Assembly (NCBI GenBank): GCA_032158295.1
Contig: CM063244.1
Coordinates: 10,630,376 to 10,694,375 of the forward strand
DNA: 64,000 bases
Source: Pycnopodia helianthoides
Taxonomy: Eukaryota; Echinodermata; Asteroidea; Forcipulatida; Asteriidae
Reading direction: 5' to 3'
In this document: piece after piece, positions 34,801 through 64,000 of the stretch
How positions within the stretch are numbered: the stretch's first letter is position 1
Layout of the letters: every line of letters starts with the position of its first letter
The notes under the pieces: model-generated
The model's database searches: none
The model's input: the letters and a program-made list of their open reading frames with translations, nothing else
Told to the model about the DNA's origin: nothing
Made by a program: the position numbers and the translations under genes

Positions 34801-37085
34801 AAAGTAAGTCATTCTGGAGCTATATTTAGCGTGTGCTCTGCGAAAATGAGTTGGAGTGTCGCGCAGTGTGTTTTACACGCAAAATGAAAATCGAACTCGC
34901 TGGAATGCGAGGACGATCAAATTTGACGATACTGAGGTTTCACATGGACGGAGATTTGCTTCGGGGAAAAAATCGGAAAAGTCACCCACTAAAAAATACG
35001 TTTGATTAATAAATGGTCCAAATTAATATATCCATCAAAATATTGCAACCACGGGAAAAAGCTAAACAAGTAAAATACAAAATCTAAAAACGAAAAAGAT
35101 TGTCTTTTCTTCACATGTTTTTTAATCATGCCTGGTCTGAGAAACGGCATTCCCCGCCCGCACGCAGCCTAGCTTGGAAAAAGTAGTGGGTATAGAAAAT
35201 CCCCCATTTACGTGATATAAATGTGGAGTATTTATGTGCACGTTGAATAGGCCGTTTATTTGAATAGGATCGCCTATATCTTGAGTTTAAGGGTGCTAAT
35301 TCTGGCGTAATGGGATTGATTGCACACTCATATTGTTCGGATTGCACACTCACATTGTTCGGAGTGGAGCTCCATCTGTAGAGGAAATTGGTCATATCTT
35401 AGGACCAGGATGCGCGAAGGCCGTAAAGTCGCACCATGTGTTTTGCGCACGTAATGTTTATGGCTCTAGTTTTTAAAAACCTCTATTTCCGTTGTACATT
35501 TTCTTCGCATACAAGCACAAATTTCCGACGAAAATTCATCGCATGAAAATCGATCATATCGTAGGGAACACCGTGCAAAATGGGCACAAAGTTGCGCGAT
35601 GGATTTTGCGCATATTTTTTTATTTACGAATTTACGTGTACTTTTTTATGGGGGGGGAATCAAGTTCTGTTACATTGACATGTATGTACCATATGCGGTA
35701 GGTACATAAGAGGCTCCGCCAGCCCAAGCAGGGTTAAAAATCTGCAATATCTGCGATTCAAATATGTTCGGCGCCGGTCAGCATTTCTGTGCTGCTTTGG
35801 ACGGAAAACGTTTTATCTACGTGAAGCTAAAAAAATAGTCCATATCAGCGGTTCTACTCCGCAACGATAAAACGCGCTGTTACCGCGTTGTAAAAAAATC
35901 CGTCATTCTGGAGGTACATCCCGCGTGCGCTCTGCGAAAATGAGTCGGATGTCGCACCATGTGTTTTGCACGTAAAATGAAAATCGAACCGACTGGAGGG
36001 TGTACGCTCAAATCTGGCGATCCTTGAGGTTTGTTTGCTTCGGGTTAAATCGGAAAAGTCACACACTGGAAATGTATGTTTGAATGGAACAAATTTGTCT
36101 TGGAACCCCGGAACTATATACTGTTGAGATACTCAGTAACTAAAATCCAAAGCACCCAAAACGAAAAAAATAGGTTTTTGTAATCATACCTTCTTGTCTC
36201 ATTTGTATAACGATTATTAATTTGTTATTACGAATCAGTTAATTCATTATTTAGAATAAGGTTATATTCAACGGATTACTTTTTCGCTGGTTAAAATAAA
36301 TAACCTCTGCCCGAGTGAGCTTTCGTAAAAACCTGAAATTCCGCGGGTTGCGCCAAAGAACCAATTTTCTACGAAAACTTATCAGAAAACAGGATGCACA
36401 ATGTGCGTAAAGCCATACAATTAATTGATTTTACAGATTATTAGTATGGATTAATTAGATCCGTTTTCGTGTAGGCCCTCCATTTCTTTGGTTCACTTTT
36501 TTCGTTCAACTTCCAAAACCGTTTTAGCGTGAAAACAGACAGGGGCCATTGGGCAATAGATAACCACCCATTTTGTAGGTTTAAATCACGGAGAAATGTG
36601 TGTGCGTATAATGGACCCGTGTGTGCGTAAAATATCTGCAATATCTGGGATTCAAAATTTAAAACCTGGCGGAAGTCGCACCACGCATTTCTGTGCTGGT
36701 TTGAGACGGACAACGTTATCGATGTGAGGCTAAAAAACAGTCCATATCAGTGGTTCTATTTCGCCGTAATAAAGCACCCGTAATAGCGTTGTAAAAATCA
36801 GTCATTCTGGAGGTGCACTCTGCCTTAATGAGTCGGAAGTCGCACAATGTGTTTTACACGCAAAATAAATCCAACTTTCTGGAAGAGAGGACCATCAAAT
36901 CTGGCGATCCTGAGGTTCTATTTCGCCGTAATAAAAGCACATGTTACCGCTTGTAAAAATCTGTCATTCTGGAGGTATGCCCTGCGAAAATGAGCCGAAA
37001 GTCGCACCGTGTGTTTTACACGCAAAATGAAGTCAACTCTCTGGAAGAGAGGGACCTTCAAATCTGGCGATCCTGAGGTTTTCGA
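31860..37085. repeat. Mosaic of two repeat modules sharing a GTCGCACCATGTGTTTT core
   Basis: Module A (CATTTACGCGGTATAAATGT, GAATAGGATCGCCTATATCT, CATGTGTTTTGCGCACGTAA, ATGAAAATCGATCATATCGT) occurs near 31865-32330, 32860-33300 and 35200-35640, with a partial copy at 34245-34560. Module B (ACTGGTTCCGCGTTGTAAAA, TCAGTCATTCTGGAGGTATG, GTCGCACCATGTGTTTTACA, CTGGCGATCCTGAGATTTCA) occurs near 32430-32650, 33890-34145, 34790-34990, 35865-36070, 36770-36925 and 36930-37085. The core recurs at about 32081, 32527, 33072, 34002, 34346, 34858, 35428, 35951, 36674, 36838 and 37001. No protein is common to the copies. Confidence 0.88.
33315..33625 (+). mobile_element. Full-length tRNA-derived SINE with an internal tRNA module
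   Basis: The 5' module is GTCGCATCCCCTCA..GGTGATCCCGTGGCTGC, TTGTATCGTAAACTTGGGTG and GGTTGCATGGCTTCTGACTG. Then come GGGAGACCGCCAACATAGGG, the A box TAGCTCAGTTGGTAGAGCG, the B box GTTGGTTCAAATCCCGC and the tail TCTAGTCAATTTTTCTTTGT. The tRNA part begins near 33480, about 165 nt into the element. Confidence 0.85.
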
Positions 37086-37264
37086 AAACGAAAAATCGCA
37101 ATGTACTGAAAAATCGCAAATGACTGACTGTTGTTGTGAAGACTTTTTTTGTATGACCCTTCCTTCCCTTTTTAGACCTGCATGACATCAAACATTCTTC
37201 ACCAGTGTGTGTGCTTTCAATAGAGTTACATAAGCAACGATCGGCAAATAAAAACATTGAATGG

Positions 37265-37270
37265 TTTATT
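37265..37270 (-). terminator. Candidate polyadenylation signal for the minus-strand terminal exon
   Basis: TTTATT on the + strand (AATAAA on the minus strand) lies 95 nt past the stop of the 37366-37539 exon. It is followed on the minus strand by T-rich sequence (CAATGTTTTTATTTGC). Confidence 0.45.
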
Positions 37271-37365
37271 TGGAACAAGGATGAAGGAGACGATGCAAAC
37301 CTGTTGCCATCTACAATGTAAGCTTTTTCACTTTCCACAACTGCTTTGGAGTTGGACATTGATGG

Positions 37366-37539
37366 TCACACCGGGACTTGGTGTAGACCGGTACCGGCAT
37401 TCGCAGCGGAGGCCCCCGTGACTTCTCCGTGGTGTTTACGGAGCAGCTTCCTGATCCTGGTTATCTCGCTCGGAGCACAGAGCACGGACTCGGTGATTGG
37501 TAGCTGATGGTGAAATTCTCTGTTTATATCAGGATATAC
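37366..37539 (-). CDS. Terminal coding exon of an unrecognised minus-strand gene
   Basis: On the minus strand, TTTGATTGCAG is a good acceptor directly before GTATATCCTG at 37539. The frame is open for 57 codons to TGA at 37366-37368. It reads VYPDINREFHHQLPITESVL, then CAPSEITRIRKLLRKHHGE, then GASAANAGTGLHQVPV. The exon is GC-rich (unlike the repeats around it), and a minus-strand AATAAA lies 95 nt downstream at 37265-37270. I do not recognise the protein. No upstream exon was found between 37.54 and 38.6 kb, so the rest of the gene would have to overlap the transporter locus, lie in short exons I missed, or be lost (pseudogene). The opposite strand is also partly open, so direction is not certain. 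Confidence 0.5.
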   Translation of the reverse strand, partial: VYPDINREFHHQLPITESVLCAPSEITRIRKLLRKHHGEVTGASAANAGTGLHQVPV

Positions 37540-38280
37540 CTGCAATCAAAGTGGGAAGAATGCAAACCATGGAGACAAATATGGAAGAAGGAAAACCGTT
37601 ATGATATGACTCAATGAATGTTCCAACTGTCCTTTTCCACTTATTTTACCTAAGAAAAACTTATCTGTTTGTATCTGATTATAACTTATAAGATCACAAA
37701 TTGTTTTTCGTTGGGTGAAAACATGGACTTTTGATGGAGGTCAATTTGGTTGACCTCCATCCATCGTGAAAAACGACCATGTTGGTTTACCTCCATGGTT
37801 TGATACAGCACTCTTCCCAAATTGTAAACTGAAAAAAAACCCTGTATATTTAATTTTTTTTGAGTATTTCCAAGTTTAAAGTTCTTGATTTTTGGTAAGG
37901 GGATCAATCAGTAGGCGTATGGGAGAGGGATGATTGATCTAACCATAGAGAAATGACTATGATCTAACTGCCATTTTTTCAGACCTTTATATTCAAAGAA
38001 TGAAGATGGTAAAAATAAAATAAATAAATTTCACTACAAATATTATTTTGTTCTCTCAAAATGTTATTTTGTGCCCTCATATATATTTTTTACTTATTTT
38101 GAGGGAATGAAGTAATATTTTGAGGGAATAAAATTATGGGGAGGGAATTAATGTTATTTTGAGGGAACGAAATGCATTTTTTGTACCTGATCTCTAGGCC
38201 TATTTTGTCTTCATCTGTCCCTTCAGAGGCTCTGTAAAAAAGTTGCATCTTATATACCTACCCAAGGAAGAATGATTTTT
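37540..38280. other. Intergenic DNA with short repeats
   Basis: An imperfect inverted repeat of GGAGGTCAATTTGGTTGACC and nearby TTGGTTTACCTCCATGG lies at 37735-37798. GAGGGAAT.AA and TATTTTGAGGGAA words are repeated at 38095-38170. No coding signal is seen. Confidence 0.55.
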
Positions 38281-38284
38281 TTAA

Positions 38285-38357
38285 TTTTATTTATCATAAC
38301 AAGTGAAGAAGTGGTGATCGGTTCTGGCATCTTACTCCAAGTACAGTCTGTTGTCGG
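38285..38357 (+). other. Possible 5' non-coding exon of the ABCC gene
   Basis: CAGTCTGTTGTCG/gtaagaatg at 38344-38366 is a strong donor in front of the acceptor TTTCTTTCAG at 38598-38607 that opens the first coding exon. The left limit is not defined. This is inference from splice signals only. Confidence 0.3.
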
Positions 38358-38647
38358 TAAGAATGGGCTTGTGCAATGATTTTCCTAGGTCAAATGCTGA
38401 GGGGTAGCATTTCCCAGAATACTCAAGCTACAATGACATCAGGCATCAGGAATTTTTTGTAGAACAAAATAATTTTCTTGACTTGATGTGTTTAAACTTA
38501 ATTGCTTTTATTGACAAACAATAACATACCAAATCATTATTTTCTTCTAGGAAACCAGACTCATGAGATGAGAAATTGTTGAAGTGTCAAATTTAAATTT
38601 CTTTCAGAACAAGAAGACCGGGGATAGATCGGTACTTGGCAGCAGTG

Positions 38648-63109
<24,462 letters not shown>

Positions 63110-64000
63110 GCAAGTGTGGTTGATGTAATCGAGTGGATTTATTCATTCTAAGCCCCTCCCCTCCCCCTGAACCTATCGTTTTCCTTTGGAAATATCATTG
63201 CCACAATAAAACCCTGACTTGACAAAGAAAAGACATCAAAGGTTCTCATAATTAGCTCCGGGATTTGTTGTTGTCTTTTGAAAAAAATATGAATGGCAGA
63301 ACCTTAGCAGTAAGCCACGGGCGATAATCTGCCAAGGTACACTTGAATCTCGAAACGCTTGAACTTACCTCCCATTGAGCGGAATACAATGATAAACAAT
63401 GGTGGTAGCCTGTCTATTCTTGTAAGCCATATTTGTATAACAAAAGGACAAAGGTCTTGAATTGGGTTTTACACAATAACCCCCCCCCCCCCCGGGAAAG
63501 GGACATTATGAGCAAGAATTCCAGTACCTGCCCTCCCTCTTTGTACAGGTGAAATGAAGCGTAGAACTGAAGGTACACGCCTGTGTGTGCTACACAATTC
63601 AATGTCCAGATGGATAGCCGTCCTATTGACAGCAAACAAAAATTTTCGGAAGTTGTTCCGTGTATTGAAAAAATCTTGCCGTTGGCCAGTCCAGAAAAAG
63701 TTGGCGGGTATAAATGTCATCGACTTGAAGTGGTCGACAGGGTTTGTTTTTGCTTTATAGGAAAAAGCAAGAGCTGCTTGCTGACTCGCACAAAGATTAG
63801 TTCTGATGCTTCAGGAAGGCAATTGCCTCTGCACTCCTGGCCTTTGTGCCCCCATGAAATTCCTGTCGAAGTTTTGCATGTCTGTTAAAGAGATGTCCTT
63901 TACTAAGGAAAAAAAACTGCCTTACCCTTAGAAGAATGAAGTATCAGGGGCCTGAAAGATTTTGCATTCAATCCATGGTTGTGTTTGCTTTTCTTGCTTT
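63110..64000. other. Start of ABCC intron 24, no further exon in the window
   Basis: It begins with a GC donor. It contains a 13-nt C run (63481) and, around 63490-63630, CTTTGTACAGGTGAAATGAA-type sequence related to 57440-57480 on the other strand. ORFs here lack recognisable domains, and no GxxGxGKS is found, so exon 25 lies further right. Confidence 0.6.

Noticed and set aside
31870..36713. Minus and plus frames such as RKTHGATLR...
   Set aside because: They come from the repeat modules A and B, differ in frame between copies, and show no domain.
63583..63888. 101-codon frame after exon 24 as the next ABCC exon
   Set aside because: No Walker A, no acceptor in the right phase, and no similarity to NBD2.

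Overview
The window is animal genomic DNA. It has long introns with GT-AG borders (two of the GC-AG type), dense MITE-like and tRNA-derived SINE repeats, minisatellites and hairpins, and no bacterial-type operons. The SUR-type ABC transporter, an RCC1-propeller gene and the repeat families (the GGGCCCAATTTCATAGAGC terminal repeat, SINEs ending in TTATTATT, the tRNA SINE with a TCTAGTCAATTTTTCTTTGTTCAA tail) suggest an invertebrate deuterostome, most likely an echinoderm. That assignment is inference; I cannot name the species.

Region 1 (1-18,983, + strand) is the 3' part of a gene for a seven-bladed RCC1 propeller protein with an acidic linker, a helical region and a C-terminal Cys/His-rich end. 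I could join 13 exons in phase (899 residues and a stop; the 5' end lies outside the window). A long 3' UTR-like stretch follows, with a candidate poly(A) signal at 18,977. Its introns carry a 160-bp tandem array, a telomere-like minisatellite, SINEs and several foldback elements.

Region 2 (about 19-38.3 kb) has no gene I can recognise on the + strand. It holds foldback elements, nested tandem duplications (550-bp units, a 202-bp array, a 160-bp array) and a 5-kb mosaic of two repeat modules sharing a GTCGCACCATGTGTTTT core. On the minus strand there are exon-like blocks with good splice borders at 22-29 kb, and a convincing terminal exon with poly(A) signal at 37.27-37.54 kb.

Region 3 (38.3 kb to the end, + strand) is one large gene for an ABCC transporter of the sulfonylurea-receptor (SUR, ABCC8/9) type. 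Twenty-four coding exons join in phase from TMD0 through TMD1, NBD1, an acidic linker and TMD2 to just before the NBD2 Walker A, where the window ends. One base is missing exactly in the NBD1 signature motif, so as written this copy is frameshifted in exon 14: either an assembly error or a real lesion. The introns hold two very large minisatellites (about 99 x 15 bp and about 59 x 18 bp), a five-copy tandem SINE array and a 394-bp near-perfect palindrome.

The two main genes are on the same strand about 20 kb apart. Nothing in the sequence shows that they work together; the window reads as two unrelated housekeeping/membrane-transport genes separated by repeat-rich DNA.
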